Assembly (NCBI GenBank): GCA_018266105.1
Contig: JAFEBA010000054.1
Coordinates: 13,256-77,255 of the forward strand
Direction of reading: 5' to 3'
Length of the DNA stretch: 64,000 bases
DNA from: a bacterium
GTDB taxonomy: Bacteria > Vulcanimicrobiota > Xenobia > Xenobiales > JADMJV01
Numbering within the stretch: the stretch's first letter is position 1; each line of letters begins with the position of its first letter. Positions 24,310 to 33,582 of this stretch are shown here, one piece after another. The notes under the pieces were generated by a model. It did not search any database. It was not told the origin of the DNA and saw only the letters and a list, made by a program, of their open reading frames with translations. Both the position numbers and the translations under genes were made by a program.

Positions 24310-24974
24310 ATATCCTGAACATCGTCGTTATTGTCGATGGCGGCCAGGAAGGCTTCCACCTCAGCCAGTTCGGCCTCGCCGAGACGGACGGGATTCTTGG
24401 CGCGCCAGCCCAGCTTGGCTGAAATGACGGTGTATTTGGAGTCCGGTAAAGCTTTACAAACCAGATCCAGATCGCCGGGCTCGGTGTAAAACATGGTCGA
24501 ACCGTCTTCACCGGCTTCAAAATCTTGAGCGCCGGCTTCGATTGCAGCCTCTTCTGGATCGCCGCTCCCCTGAGCCTCGATCATTCCCACCCGGTCAAAG
24601 TCCCAGCTGACCGAGCCACTCGTGCCCAGCTGTCCTTTTCGGAAAAGCAGTCGCATCTCGGAGGCGGTCCGGTTGACATTGTCGGTCAGGCATTCCACGA
24701 TCACGGCCACTCGGTGCGGAGTGAACCCCTCGTAAGTGGTGGCTTCATAATTGACCGCGTCCTTGTCGGTGTGCTTCTTGAGGGCCCGCTCCAAGGTCTC
24801 GCGGGGCATCGAAGCTTTCTTGGCCTGATCCACGAGCAGACGAAGCTTGGGATTCATATCGGGGTCGTTGCCGCTGCGGGCAGCGATGGAAATTTCCTTG
24901 GAGAGCTTTCCGAACAGCCTGCCCTTTGCATTGGCCGCCTCGGCTCGATGTTTGGCTTTCCACTGTGCACCCAC
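24294..24974 (-). CDS. yebC: YebC/PmpR-family protein (TACO1-like)
   Basis: The 226-residue sequence matches the family from end to end: GAQWKAKHRAEAANAKGRLFGKLSKEI, PKLRLLVDQAKKASMPRETLERALKK, YEGFTPHRVAVIVECLTDNVNRTASEMR and GSVSWDFDR. Family members bind DNA or act on ribosome stalling (YeeN/YebC); either role is cytoplasmic. The start is GTG with AGGAGG eight bases upstream on the minus strand. It is a single gene, convergent with the YndJ-like gene. Confidence 0.95.
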   Translation of the reverse strand: MGAQWKAKHRAEAANAKGRLFGKLSKEISIAARSGNDPDMNPKLRLLVDQAKKASMPRETLERALKKHTDKDAVNYEATTYEGFTPHRVAVIVECLTDNVNRTASEMRLLFRKGQLGTSGSVSWDFDRVGMIEAQGSGDPEEAAIEAGAQDFEAGEDGSTMFYTEPGDLDLVCKALPDSKYTVISAKLGWRAKNPVRLGEAELAEVEAFLAAIDNNDDVQDIYAAL

Positions 24975-25030
24975 GATGATTACCTCCTGCTGATAGGTCC
25001 GGTTTCTGAACCGTGGAAGTGGCTTCCTCT

Positions 25031-26152
25031 ATGAAAAAGTGGCTGCTGTTGGGACTGCTATGCCTGGGTGCGGGCGACCCTTATCTGGAAATCGAAAGGC
25101 TGGTTCGAGAGAATTTCTACGACCGCAGCCTGCGTGGACTGAACTGGAGCCATCTGTGCCGGCAACAGGCGAAACTAGGCTCAAGCCCACGGTTGATCAA
25201 TGCCCTGCTGGAGCAGCTCAAGGCTTCCCACACGCGTTTCTACGCGGCCGACAGCCAGGCATTTCACGAGTTATGCGGCATCTTTCCGGCCCTCAAGCTG
25301 GCGGCTCCTTATCGTGGAGTAGGCTGGTTCCTTATGGAATCACCTGATCGGCGCTATTTCATCAAGAACCTCTGGCCCGGCTTTCCCGCGGCCGAAGCCG
25401 GACTCAGAGTTGGCGACGAGATCCTGGATGTGGATGGTCGGTCCCCGTTGGAAGTCGACCATCTGCGTGGCAAAAACCTGGCTCTGGTCTCGGTTCGCCG
25501 CCAGGCGGATGCCCAACCCCACCTGGTCAGCGTGGCGGTGCGCGCCATCGATCCCATCCCGGCCTTCTTGGAGGTGGAGAAAAAAAGCGGCCGCTTGCTG
25601 GGCAAAACGGCTTACGTAGCCATCCCTTGCTACGCCGGACAGCAGTTCCAGGACACGCTGGCCGAAATGCTCAGCCAGGGACCACTCAGTCAGGCCTCAG
25701 GGCTGATCCTGGACCTGCGCGATGGCTGGGGTGGAGCGGACCCTGCATTCCTGAACATGTTCAACCAGCGCCTGCCCGTGCTGGAACTGGAATTTCCCGA
25801 CGGCAAACGGACCGATTGGGACCGTCAGTGGCGCAAGCCGGTGGTGCTTTTAGTCAACCGAGGCACGACCAGCGGAAAAGAAATCTACGCCTACGGATTG
25901 CAAAAATACGGCCTGGGAAAGGTGGTGGGCGAGCGCACGGCGGGAGCTGTGCTGGCCGGCCGCCCCTATGTGCTGAGCAGCGGAGGCCTGCTCTATCTGG
26001 CCGTAGCCGATGCCAGAGTAGACGGCCAAAGGTTGGAGGGACGAGGCGTTACGCCGGATGTGGAGGTAGCCCGGCCCATCCCCTATTGTGGCGGAGCTGA
26101 CCCTCAACTGGAAGCCGCGCTTGCCCTGCTCGACCAAATGTATACAAAATGA
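25031..26152 (+). CDS. S41-family peptidase with PDZ-like domain
   Basis: This 373-residue secreted protein (signal MKKWLLLGLLCLGAG) holds an N-terminal helical region, a PDZ-like stretch near 115-180 (GFPAAEAGLRVGDEILDVDG) and a tail-specific protease core. The core shows YVAIPCYAGQQFQDT, LILDLRDGWGGADPAFL, then RGTTSGKEIYAYGLQ with the likely nucleophile Ser. The segment where CtpA-type enzymes have Lys reads VGERTAGAV, so the Ser/Lys pair looks absent. That sequence is common in the tricorn/IRBP-type branch, which uses a different triad, and this protein probably belongs there. I chose ATG 25031 at the signal peptide. Confidence 0.85.
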   Translation: MKKWLLLGLLCLGAGDPYLEIERLVRENFYDRSLRGLNWSHLCRQQAKLGSSPRLINALLEQLKASHTRFYAADSQAFHELCGIFPALKLAAPYRGVGWFLMESPDRRYFIKNLWPGFPAAEAGLRVGDEILDVDGRSPLEVDHLRGKNLALVSVRRQADAQPHLVSVAVRAIDPIPAFLEVEKKSGRLLGKTAYVAIPCYAGQQFQDTLAEMLSQGPLSQASGLILDLRDGWGGADPAFLNMFNQRLPVLELEFPDGKRTDWDRQWRKPVVLLVNRGTTSGKEIYAYGLQKYGLGKVVGERTAGAVLAGRPYVLSSGGLLYLAVADARVDGQRLEGRGVTPDVEVARPIPYCGGADPQLEAALALLDQMYTK

Positions 26153-26226
26153 TCGCTCAATGCCGGGCGCAGGTGTGGCATAAGTTGCTCTACATAATAG
26201 AGATAAACCAGAGGAGTCACACGACC

Positions 26227-26532
26227 ATGCAGATCCAATCCTTTTCCCCCCGCATCCCACAGGGCGTTTCTCGCCCCGCCCAGCAATCCCAGCCTTCGCT
26301 GAACGGCGACCACTTCCAGGCCAACCTGCGCAATCCCCAGGACCTGATCCCGGGCAAGTTCATCCAAAACAAGGGTGGCGACGGCGGCAAAACCGCCCTG
26401 CAACTGGCCGGAATCGGCGTGATGTTCGGCGGCATCCTGGCCTCCACCAACCTCCCCAGCGGCTGGGTTGGCGTGGGGATTATCGGCTCCATGTGCACCG
26501 GCCTGGCCTTGATGTCGCTGGCCAACAAGTAG
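26227..26532 (+). CDS. Small membrane protein with MxIxxxxP N-terminal signature
   Basis: The 101-residue protein starts at ATG 26227 with GAGGAG about 12 bases upstream. It has an S/P/Q-rich N-terminus (MQIQSFSPRIPQGV), an NPQD motif at 36-39 and two hydrophobic segments (ALQLAGIGVMFGGILAS and VGVGIIGSMCTGLALM). I know no family for it. Its N-terminus resembles those of the genes at 54789 and 62572, including NPxD. A strong hairpin follows its stop. Confidence 0.65.
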   Translation: MQIQSFSPRIPQGVSRPAQQSQPSLNGDHFQANLRNPQDLIPGKFIQNKGGDGGKTALQLAGIGVMFGGILASTNLPSGWVGVGIIGSMCTGLALMSLANK

Positions 26533-26539
26533 GACTCTC

Positions 26540-26566
26540 CAGCCGGGGGCGCAAGCCCCCTGGCTG
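26540..26566. terminator. Strong hairpin between convergent genes
   Basis: CAGCC + GGGGGC pairs with GCCCCC + GGCTG around a GCAA tetraloop, with one bulged T. It separates convergent ends (26532 and 26580). No T-run follows on either side, so termination may be weak or factor-aided. Confidence 0.5.
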
Positions 26567-26579
26567 CTCAGGTGGAACC

Positions 26580-27134
26580 TTAACGGTCTTCCTGAATGAG
26601 GATTTCCACCCTTCGGTTCTTCTGGCGTCCCACCGGATCGTCGCTGCCGTCGGGTTTCGCATTGGGAGCGATGGGACGTTTCTCACCATACCCGACCGTG
26701 ACCGAAACCCCGGGAATGTAACGGTGGGACTTGAGCCAGTCGCGCACGCTGGCGGCCCGGGCTTCACTCAGACGCTGGTTGTAGTCATCCGACCCCTTGC
26801 TATCGGTGTGCCCTTCGATGGTCATGCTGGAGCGAGGTCCAAACTTGAGCAATGTTGGGCCCAGTTTTGCCAGAGTCGCCTGCCCTTCCGCAGAGAGGCT
26901 GGCTTTGTCGTAGGCGAACAGTGTATTGGCACCGATACTCAGGCGAACTCGCGACTTCTCCTTGACCACCTGGACTCCACTCGGAACCTGAATGTCTCCG
27001 GGAACTTGCCAGTTGGAGGATGGAGTTTGCCAGTGTCCGCTTGGCGTCTTGATTTCCCCTGGAGTCTGCCAGGAGCCAGGCTGTGCGTAGACCCAGGAGG
27101 CCAGGGCCAGAGTGAGCATGGAGGCTTTTCTCAT
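26580..27134 (-). CDS. OmpA-family cell-envelope protein
   Basis: This 184-residue secreted protein has a signal peptide (MRKASMLTLALASWVYAQ) and a PxGxWQTP-repeat linker (SWQTPGEIKTPSGHWQTP). A C-terminal OmpA peptidoglycan-binding domain follows, with MTIEGHTDSKGSDDYNQRLSEARAASVRDWL and GYGEKRPIAPN. The family anchors outer membrane or wall proteins to peptidoglycan; no beta-barrel is present. Its start overlaps the end of the upstream membrane protein gene by four bases, and mutS lies further upstream, so all three may be one transcript. Confidence 0.93.
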   Translation of the reverse strand: MRKASMLTLALASWVYAQPGSWQTPGEIKTPSGHWQTPSSNWQVPGDIQVPSGVQVVKEKSRVRLSIGANTLFAYDKASLSAEGQATLAKLGPTLLKFGPRSSMTIEGHTDSKGSDDYNQRLSEARAASVRDWLKSHRYIPGVSVTVGYGEKRPIAPNAKPDGSDDPVGRQKNRRVEILIQEDR

Positions 27135-28192
27135 TTGTTTTCCGGCGGCTTTCTGTCAGGATCGGGAGGTTTCTCCTCGCCGTGTTGCCAGGGGGAGTGG
27201 CTATCGATCCACTTTCGCAGGTTCCCAAAGATTGGATCCACGACGGCATCCAAAGCCCCCATTCCGACTTTCATGGGCACATTGAAAAATTGCAAAGTCG
27301 CGTCGGTTGCTCGTTCAAAGCGTGGCAGGACCTTATAGGCGAACTGGGCGGCCGAACTGGCCACTGTGACGGCCAGGCCTGGAACGACCATCCCATTGAA
27401 GGTTAAGAGCAGACCGACGGCAGTCCCAAGATCGGCCAGTCCGGCCACCTGGGAAGCTTTCTCGTCTTTCTTCAATCCGTGACTCAGGGAGACATAGCCA
27501 CGCGCGCCCTGAACCACGGCCGCCACAGGACCCAGGACCTGGGCGAAAATCTTGGCGCCGGGATGGGTGTAGCCAATCAGTGTTGCCATTACGGCAGCCG
27601 AGCGAGTGCCATCCAGAAAGGCCTGAACTTCTTCAGCCGGTTTGGCTTGCTGATAGGCTTTCACGACTCGAACCGCACTGCGGGCAATCCCTAAACCACC
27701 CGCGATCGGACCTAAGATGAGCGGCACGGAACCAACGCCCATAATGGTACTGGCGATAGCTGCCCCAGAAGTCAAATCCAGAGCTCCCTCAAGAATTCGG
27801 CTCTTATTTCCGTGGCGCAGGCCAGAGATGAGTCGCGCCGCCCCGGCCAGGCCTTCCACACCGGCCATCGCGTAGCCCAAAGTTCCAGCCGAATACATGA
27901 CTGCACCTTCGATATGGTCAGCATTCGGAAGTCGGCCATCCAGCAAGGGATGGCCCATAACCTTCTCCACCTGGGTGCGCAAATTCGGCCAGGAAATCGC
28001 CACCGACTTGCCCAGATCGCGAGCACTTTCAACAGTCGAGTTGATGCGCTCGGGGGTGAGGTGAAGCTTATCCTGCAAAACTCCACCCAGACCGACCTCG
28101 TGCCACCACCCATCTTCCGGTGACGGGGGCGGATCGGGCTTTTTATGCAGCGGCAATGGGACAGCCGCCGGCCTCTGAGGCTGGAGTTTCAC
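27131..28192 (-). CDS. Gly/Ala-rich hydrophobic protein, paralogue of the 58 kb protein
   Basis: From GTG 28192 the product is 353 residues. The frame is open to 28297, but that would overlap mutS by 50 bases and lacks a good start. It has a Pro-rich N-terminus (MKLQPQRPAAVPLP) and then several long hydrophobic helices, such as AALDLTSGAAIASTIMG-type and LGIARSAVRVVKAYQ. The ALDLTSG core and following PL helix recur in the protein at 57894-58688 (CLDITSG...), so the two are paralogues. I recognise no function. A membrane or pore-like role is a guess from composition. Confidence 0.6.
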   Translation of the reverse strand: MKLQPQRPAAVPLPLHKKPDPPPSPEDGWWHEVGLGGVLQDKLHLTPERINSTVESARDLGKSVAISWPNLRTQVEKVMGHPLLDGRLPNADHIEGAVMYSAGTLGYAMAGVEGLAGAARLISGLRHGNKSRILEGALDLTSGAAIASTIMGVGSVPLILGPIAGGLGIARSAVRVVKAYQQAKPAEEVQAFLDGTRSAAVMATLIGYTHPGAKIFAQVLGPVAAVVQGARGYVSLSHGLKKDEKASQVAGLADLGTAVGLLLTFNGMVVPGLAVTVASSAAQFAYKVLPRFERATDATLQFFNVPMKVGMGALDAVVDPIFGNLRKWIDSHSPWQHGEEKPPDPDRKPPENK

Positions 28193-28247
28193 ATGTGGGA
28201 CTCTAGGCTCTCGACCTGAAAGAGGCCTTAAATAGGGGAGCAAGCTC

Positions 28248-30812
28248 CTAGAGTCGGCTCTTCCAGCCCTCGACCCAGGCCTTGACCTGATCTGCACTCA
28301 TCCGGTCCAGCGGCAAGGACGAAAGTTCGCCAACCAGTTCCCCGGGATCGAAGAACAGGCTCATCTGAGTTCGGCCGTCTTTGCGGGGTCCGGCCGAGCG
28401 AGCTTCCTTTTCGAGCTGAGTCAACAGCTTCTGAGAGCGTTCCAGCACCCAACCGGGCAGGCCGGCCAATTGGGCCACGTAGATGCCGTAGCTGCGGTCG
28501 GCACCGCCAGCCACGATTTTGTGAAGGAAGACCACCTGATCGCGGGTTTCCTGCACTGCCACACGCTGATTGCTGACTCCCGAGTAGTCCTTGGCCAGGC
28601 TGGTCAGCTCGTGAAAGTGGGTGGCGAAGAGAGTTCGGCATTTGCAGGTCAGGTAAAGGTATTCAGCGATAGCCCGGGCCAGAGCCAATCCATCGTAGGT
28701 AGAAGTGCCTCGACCAATTTCGTCCAGGATCACCAGCGAGCGAGGGGTGGCGTGGCGCAGAATGTTCGCCGCCTCACTCATCTCAACCATGAATGTGGAT
28801 TGACCCAGATGCAGATCGTCAGAGGCTCCCACTCGCGTGAAGACGCGGTCGTGGATACCCAGTCGGGCCGAAACGGCCGGCACAAACGAGCCGGTCTGAG
28901 CCATCAGCACGATGAGAGCCTGCTGACGAAGGTAGGTCGACTTACCGCTCATATTGGGCCCGGTCAGCACCACCAGACGCTTGCTGGCGTCCAAATAGCA
29001 ATCGTTGGGCACAAATCCACCCGAAAGACTGCGCTCCACCACCGGGTGACGACCGCCGCGAATGTCCAGCACCTCTTCTGCCACAAGCTCGGGGCGCACC
29101 CAATGGTAGCGCACGGCCGCTTCGGCCAGGGCTGCGTAGACATCCACCTCGGCCACAGCCCGGGCGGCCCGGCGCAAAGCTTCAAGGTGTTCCGCAACCT
29201 GGTTCCGCAGGTTGACGAAGAGGTCATACTCCAGCTCGCGAATCTTCTCTTCGGCCCCCAGAACCTTGGTTTCGATCTCCTTGAGCTCGGGGGTAAAGTA
29301 GCGCTCGGCGTTGGCCAGAGTCTGTTTGCGAATGTAATGATCGGGCACCAGGCGCATGTGGGTCTTGGTGACCTCAAGGTAGTATCCAAAAACCTGGTTA
29401 TATCCGACCTTCAGCGAGCGAATCCCGGTCAGCTCGCGCTCCTTTTCTTCCAGAGCCGCGATCCAGCTCTTGGCCGAGGAGCAGGCGGTGCGCAATTCGT
29501 CCAGGCCTTCGTGAAACCCCGAGCGGATCAGGCCTCCCTCACGCAGACTCTGGGGAGGATCCTCGGCGATGGCGCGAGCCAGCAGGTCCACCAGAGCCGG
29601 GTCCACTTCCAGCTGCTCCAGCAGTCGAGGCCAGTTGCCGCCCGCAGGCAGCTGGCGGCGCAGTTCGGGAAGAACCGAAAGAGAACGCAAAAGGGCCAGC
29701 AAGTCTCGCGCGTTGGCACTTTGATAAACCACTCTGGCCAGCAGCCGTTCAATATCCTTGACCGGATTCAGGGCCGAGCGAACCTGCTGACAGGCATAAT
29801 AGTCCTCGACTAAAGCCTGCAGCGAGTCCTGGCGGGCCAGAATGGCAGGGCGATCCAGCAGCGGGCGTGTCAGCCAGGATCGCAGCAGTCGAGCGCCCAT
29901 CGCCGTAATGGTGTGATCCATCGACCACAGCAGACTGCCACGGCGCTCTCGACCCATCAGGGTCTCGCAGACTTCCAGATTGCGTAGACTGGTGGTGTCC
30001 AGCGTCATAATCTCCGAGAGAGAATAAGCCCGGGGTGGCTCCACGCTCTGTCGATCGCGGCCGGTGGTCTCCAGAAGATAATCCATCAGGGCCGCCGCAG
30101 CCATGGTGGCCGCCCGCCGCCCGGTCAAGTCACAAGGCTGAAGAGATTTGAGGTTAAACTGCTTTTTCAGGGATTCCTCGGCCTGTCGGGGGGAAAGGGC
30201 AAAGGCTCGCTGGCAGACCGCCAGTCCTTCGGCCCGGGCCAGATTCAGCAGCTCTCCCACATTCGGCGTGCCCTCGCCGGCCAGGAGCAACTCCGACGGC
30301 CTGAATCGATAGATCTCCTCGGCCAGTCGGACCTCTTCGTTGGGCAATTCGGTACACACAAAATCGCCAGTGGTCACATCACAGGCGGCCAGGCCGACCT
30401 CTTCGCCATCCGCGAGCAGACACAACAAGTAGTTGTGGGTCTGTTCATCCAACATCTGCGGGTCGAGCACGGTGCCGGCGGTAACCACCCGGGTCACTTC
30501 TCTGCGCACCAGACCCTTGCCGGGCGCTGCCGCTTCCATCTGGTCGGCCACCGCCACCCGATGACCCTTCTCAATCAGGGCCCGCAGATAGGCATCCAGG
30601 GCGAAGTGAGGCACACCAGCCATCGCCAATCTTTGCCCGCCGCCGGCCTCCTTGGCCGTTTGCACGATGTCGGCGTCGCGAGCCATGGTTTCAGCATCCT
30701 GACCGTAGGCCTCAAAAAAATCCCCGACTCGCATCAGCATCAGACAGCCGGGATGCTCGTCCTTAAGCTGATAATACTGGAGAAAGAGCGGCGTCAATTG
30801 GGTGCGGTCCAT
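28248..30812 (-). CDS. mutS: DNA mismatch repair protein MutS
   Basis: The 854-residue protein carries all MutS domains. Mismatch-binding MRVGDFFEAYGQDAE has Phe-x-Glu at its start. Later come the core levers, clamp, and ATPase (LTGPNMSGKSTYLRQQALIV Walker A; SLVILDEIGRGTSTYDGLALA Walker B and signature). FATHFHELTSL is the last conserved loop. It finds mismatches and recruits MutL. I chose ATG 30812, which gives the normal TPL start; ATG 30854 would add 14 residues. It diverges from fabZ. Confidence 0.97.
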   Translation of the reverse strand: MDRTQLTPLFLQYYQLKDEHPGCLMLMRVGDFFEAYGQDAETMARDADIVQTAKEAGGGQRLAMAGVPHFALDAYLRALIEKGHRVAVADQMEAAAPGKGLVRREVTRVVTAGTVLDPQMLDEQTHNYLLCLLADGEEVGLAACDVTTGDFVCTELPNEEVRLAEEIYRFRPSELLLAGEGTPNVGELLNLARAEGLAVCQRAFALSPRQAEESLKKQFNLKSLQPCDLTGRRAATMAAAALMDYLLETTGRDRQSVEPPRAYSLSEIMTLDTTSLRNLEVCETLMGRERRGSLLWSMDHTITAMGARLLRSWLTRPLLDRPAILARQDSLQALVEDYYACQQVRSALNPVKDIERLLARVVYQSANARDLLALLRSLSVLPELRRQLPAGGNWPRLLEQLEVDPALVDLLARAIAEDPPQSLREGGLIRSGFHEGLDELRTACSSAKSWIAALEEKERELTGIRSLKVGYNQVFGYYLEVTKTHMRLVPDHYIRKQTLANAERYFTPELKEIETKVLGAEEKIRELEYDLFVNLRNQVAEHLEALRRAARAVAEVDVYAALAEAAVRYHWVRPELVAEEVLDIRGGRHPVVERSLSGGFVPNDCYLDASKRLVVLTGPNMSGKSTYLRQQALIVLMAQTGSFVPAVSARLGIHDRVFTRVGASDDLHLGQSTFMVEMSEAANILRHATPRSLVILDEIGRGTSTYDGLALARAIAEYLYLTCKCRTLFATHFHELTSLAKDYSGVSNQRVAVQETRDQVVFLHKIVAGGADRSYGIYVAQLAGLPGWVLERSQKLLTQLEKEARSAGPRKDGRTQMSLFFDPGELVGELSSLPLDRMSADQVKAWVEGWKSRL

Positions 30813-30872
30813 AGGATGGCGGCCGTTCGACTTGCGCAGGGAACCGGCCTTCATGACGGCGAACCCGGCTCA

Positions 30873-31322
30873 ATGGAGACTCGAGAAATTCTCAACCACC
30901 TGCCCCACCGCGATCCGATGCTGCTGATCGACCGTCTGACCGACGTCCACGAGGACCGGGCCACCGGAGTCAAGCAGCTCAGTCAGAACGAGTGGTTCTT
31001 TCAAGGGCACTTTGGTGACGACCCGGAGATGCCGGTCAGCCTGCTGCTGGAAAGCATGGGACAGACCGGGGCCGCCGCCATTCTGAGCCGACCCGAGAAC
31101 CAGGGGAAGTTACTCTTCCTGGCGGGCATGGATCTGGTGGAGGTGGAACGAGCTCCCACTCCTGGCCAGAGCCTGCGCTACGAATGCCAGCTCCTGCGAT
31201 TCCGTGGACAATCTGGCAAAACTCAAGTTTCGTGTTACTGTGAGAACGAGCGAATCGCCTTTGCGGAATACACTTTTGTACTCTCTGATATCAACCCCGA
31301 GCCAGAAAGGAAGACACCTTGA
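30873..31322 (+). CDS. fabZ: FabZ-like 3-hydroxyacyl-ACP dehydratase
   Basis: The 149-residue hot-dog fold enzyme dehydrates 3-hydroxyacyl-ACP in fatty-acid elongation. LPHRDPMLLIDR supplies the catalytic His and GHFGDDPEMPVSLLLESMGQ the catalytic Glu region; the usual PGVL is PVSL here. I chose ATG 30873, which begins with the standard TREILNHLPHR start. The frame is open much further upstream but only antisense to mutS. It diverges from mutS with a 60-base gap. The end is followed by a weak hairpin at 31368-31384. Confidence 0.9.
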   Translation: METREILNHLPHRDPMLLIDRLTDVHEDRATGVKQLSQNEWFFQGHFGDDPEMPVSLLLESMGQTGAAAILSRPENQGKLLFLAGMDLVEVERAPTPGQSLRYECQLLRFRGQSGKTQVSCYCENERIAFAEYTFVLSDINPEPERKTP

Positions 31323-31367
31323 GAGAGAAGGAAACCACTGGGCCCACGGGAAACAGGCGCGCCGTGA

Positions 31368-31384
31368 GGTCTTTCGCTTAGACC
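31368..31384 (+). terminator. Weak hairpin with T tail after fabZ
   Basis: GGTCT and AGACC enclose a seven-base loop and are followed by GTTTTA. It lies between fabZ and the acidic-protein gene and could reduce read-through. The stem has only five pairs, so support is slight. Confidence 0.25.
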
Positions 31385-31411
31385 GTTTTACCCTGGAAGG
31401 AGCCGCTGGCG

Positions 31412-31702
31412 ATGGAATTGGAAGAAGAATTTTTGTTCTCGCTCCCCGTCTTCGAAGATGAAGAAGACGAAGATGAAGAAGACGACGACGACGATTGGGA
31501 CGACGACGACTGGGATGAGGACGACGAAGACGACGCCGACGAAGAAGACGACGACGACGAAGACTGGGACGACGACGACGAAGAAGAAGATGACGACGAC
31601 GACGACGACTGGGATGATGACGACGACGTTGAAGACGACGACGACGATGATGATTGGGACGACGAAGACGAGGACGAAGACGAGGATGAAGACGAGGACT
31701 AG
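31412..31702 (+). CDS. Extremely acidic Asp/Glu repeat protein
   Basis: This 96-residue protein opens MELEEEFLFSLPVF and then consists almost only of Asp and Glu, with five Trp residues spaced in DDWDDDD-like units. By my count 79 of 96 residues are acidic. AAGGAG lies nine bases upstream of the ATG. The neighbouring sensor kinase ends four bases into it on the other strand. No known family fits; such tails occur in nucleic-acid mimics, chaperone-like proteins and metal or polycation binders. The length and reading frame could come from repeat expansion, so reality depends on expression. Confidence 0.6.
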   Translation: MELEEEFLFSLPVFEDEEDEDEEDDDDDWDDDDWDEDDEDDADEEDDDDEDWDDDDEEEDDDDDDDWDDDDDVEDDDDDDDWDDEDEDEDEDEDED

Positions 31703-33582
31703 AGTTCCTCTGAACCTCCATCCCTGACCTCGAGCTGCCCCTCCCTGACCGAGCCTCCGGGCTCGGCGGGGCAGAGGGGCAGGGTGAATGAAAAGGTCGC
31801 TCCGCAGCCGGGAGCGCTCTTCACGGCAATCTTTCCTCCATGCCCCTCAACAACTTTGCGGGCGATGTAGAGACCCACCCCCACTCCGTAGTGAGTGCGC
31901 TGATTGCCTGTATCCAGACGATGATACATCTCGAAGATCTTATCTTGCTGGTCGAGTGGAATGCCCACTCCCTCATCCCGGACCCAAACCGAAACAGTGG
32001 CTCCCTCTTGCTGGCAACCCATCTCCACGACGCCGCCGGGTAACGAGTATTTTTGAGCATTCGACAGCAAATGCTCAAGCACCGAGTGAATTCGCTCCGG
32101 ATCGCAGTGCGCCCAACATTGCCCCGGGCAAACCAGGGACTGAGCAACCTTCGGGTTGGAGCACTCCTCCATACAGTCACGCAACAAAACCACCAGATCG
32201 ACCGGACGAGGCCGGATCTCCAGATCCTGGGAACGCATCTTGGCGGCCTCCAGCAGTTCCTGAATCAATCGCTGCAACTGATCCGCCTGGCCGTTGACTA
32301 CGCTGACAATGCTTTGAATTTTGTCCATGTCAAAGCTCCGCGCTTTGCGGTGCATCAGCGTTTGCAGGTAGCCTTTCATACTGGTCAGAGGAGTGCGCAG
32401 TTCGTGGGACAGGGTGGCCGTGAAGTCACTGCGCAGATTATCCAGCTCCCTCTGCTTGGTGATGTCGCGCAAAACGACCGTGATCCCCAGGCCGCTGGAA
32501 ACCGAAAGTCGGCTGGAGGCCAAATAGTTAATGATCAGCACATCCACGGGAGACTGGTTGGGCCGATTGATGTGAATCTCGAACGAGGGCGAGGGCCGGG
32601 ACCAGCCGTGTTCGATCAACTGGTCGAGCGATTGGCCTTGAATCTGCTCGACCGGCTTGCCCAAAATTCTGGCTCCAGCGCGATTGCAGCTGAGTACCAC
32701 GCCGCGCCGGTCGGCCAGCAGCACTCCATCCTCCAGATTCTCAATGACGCTGCCGTGCATTCGCATACGCGAAAAGAGTTCGTGATACAGCGTCCAGCTG
32801 GCCCAGGAGATCGAGAGCAAGGGCGACACCCCCAGCAAACGCTCGCGCATTTCGTCCAGAGAGGCGGGCTCAAGCCACAGCTCGATCACCAGCAGAACGG
32901 GTGTTGGCAAGTAAGCGGAAGCCTCGTAACCGGCTTCCACTTTCAGGAAAAAGTGGTGCTGACCCTGTGCGTTGGTTTCCACCCAGCAAGGCGTCAATCC
33001 GGCAAAAGTGCGCCTTCTCTGCTCGGGAGCGGAGTCGCCGGCGCTCCAAACAAACTCGTCGCCGTCCTGAATCCACAGTGAGAGGGCCTTGGGCTGAACC
33101 GACTCCAAAGCCTGGCGCAGACTATCAGCCCATCCATCCAGCTCGACCTCATTCAGACCTTCCTGAGCCAGCAACTGCAGCAGACGGCGCTGAACATCCA
33201 CCCGCTGCAGCCCGGCCTCATAGCTGGCGGCGGCCATCTCTTTTTCACGCAGACTGGCTTGCAAAACGCTCAGGTGCTCGGCCAATCCAGAAAACTCGTT
33301 GGGCAAAGCCGAAGCCTGCCCACCGCGCAAAACCTCCAGCGCGCGCGTGAGCTGCAAAGCCCGCCGCCAGGCCCAGGTCAGCGACACCACCCAACAGGCA
33401 GGAATGACAGCCATAAAGGCACGCGTAACGTCCGTGATCCAGGCTGAGTGGGTGGCGCTCTCTTCCACATAGCCCAGCCAGACCAGACAGGCCAGTGTGC
33501 TCACGAACGGAAGAATGGCCGCGCGCACCAACAACAGCTGCAGACCACGCGCGGTGGAACGTCGATAAACAGAGGGACTCAC
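31699..33582 (-). CDS. Membrane sensor histidine kinase with PAS domain
   Basis: The 627-residue protein has two membrane helices near the N-terminus (LLLVRAAILPFVSTLACLVWL, and one ending in VIPACWVVSLTW). A cytoplasmic region (GAF-like) follows, then a PAS domain (VIENLEDGVLLADRRGVVLSCNRAG), a HisKA box (FTATLSHELRTPLTSMKGYL, phospho-His) and the HATPase_c domain (NAQKYSLPGG, VRDEGVGIP, GVGVGLYIARKVVEGHGG). It autophosphorylates on a signal and passes the phosphate to a response regulator, which is not adjacent. I chose GTG 33582; an ATG at 33654 falls inside a perfect palindrome and would add 24 residues. Confidence 0.92.
   Translation of the reverse strand: MSPSVYRRSTARGLQLLLVRAAILPFVSTLACLVWLGYVEESATHSAWITDVTRAFMAVIPACWVVSLTWAWRRALQLTRALEVLRGGQASALPNEFSGLAEHLSVLQASLREKEMAAASYEAGLQRVDVQRRLLQLLAQEGLNEVELDGWADSLRQALESVQPKALSLWIQDGDEFVWSAGDSAPEQRRRTFAGLTPCWVETNAQGQHHFFLKVEAGYEASAYLPTPVLLVIELWLEPASLDEMRERLLGVSPLLSISWASWTLYHELFSRMRMHGSVIENLEDGVLLADRRGVVLSCNRAGARILGKPVEQIQGQSLDQLIEHGWSRPSPSFEIHINRPNQSPVDVLIINYLASSRLSVSSGLGITVVLRDITKQRELDNLRSDFTATLSHELRTPLTSMKGYLQTLMHRKARSFDMDKIQSIVSVVNGQADQLQRLIQELLEAAKMRSQDLEIRPRPVDLVVLLRDCMEECSNPKVAQSLVCPGQCWAHCDPERIHSVLEHLLSNAQKYSLPGGVVEMGCQQEGATVSVWVRDEGVGIPLDQQDKIFEMYHRLDTGNQRTHYGVGVGLYIARKVVEGHGGKIAVKSAPGCGATFSFTLPLCPAEPGGSVREGQLEVRDGGSEEL

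Noticed and set aside
28193..28297. Upstream extension of the 27 kb membrane protein
   Set aside because: It would overlap mutS by 50 bases with an Arg/Ser-rich, poorly ordered sequence and no start signal; GTG 28192 gives the same N-terminal type as its paralogue.
28470..29813. 447-codon frame on the plus strand inside mutS
   Set aside because: It lies fully within mutS, which has all family motifs; the translation resembles no protein and is a GC-rich antisense shadow.
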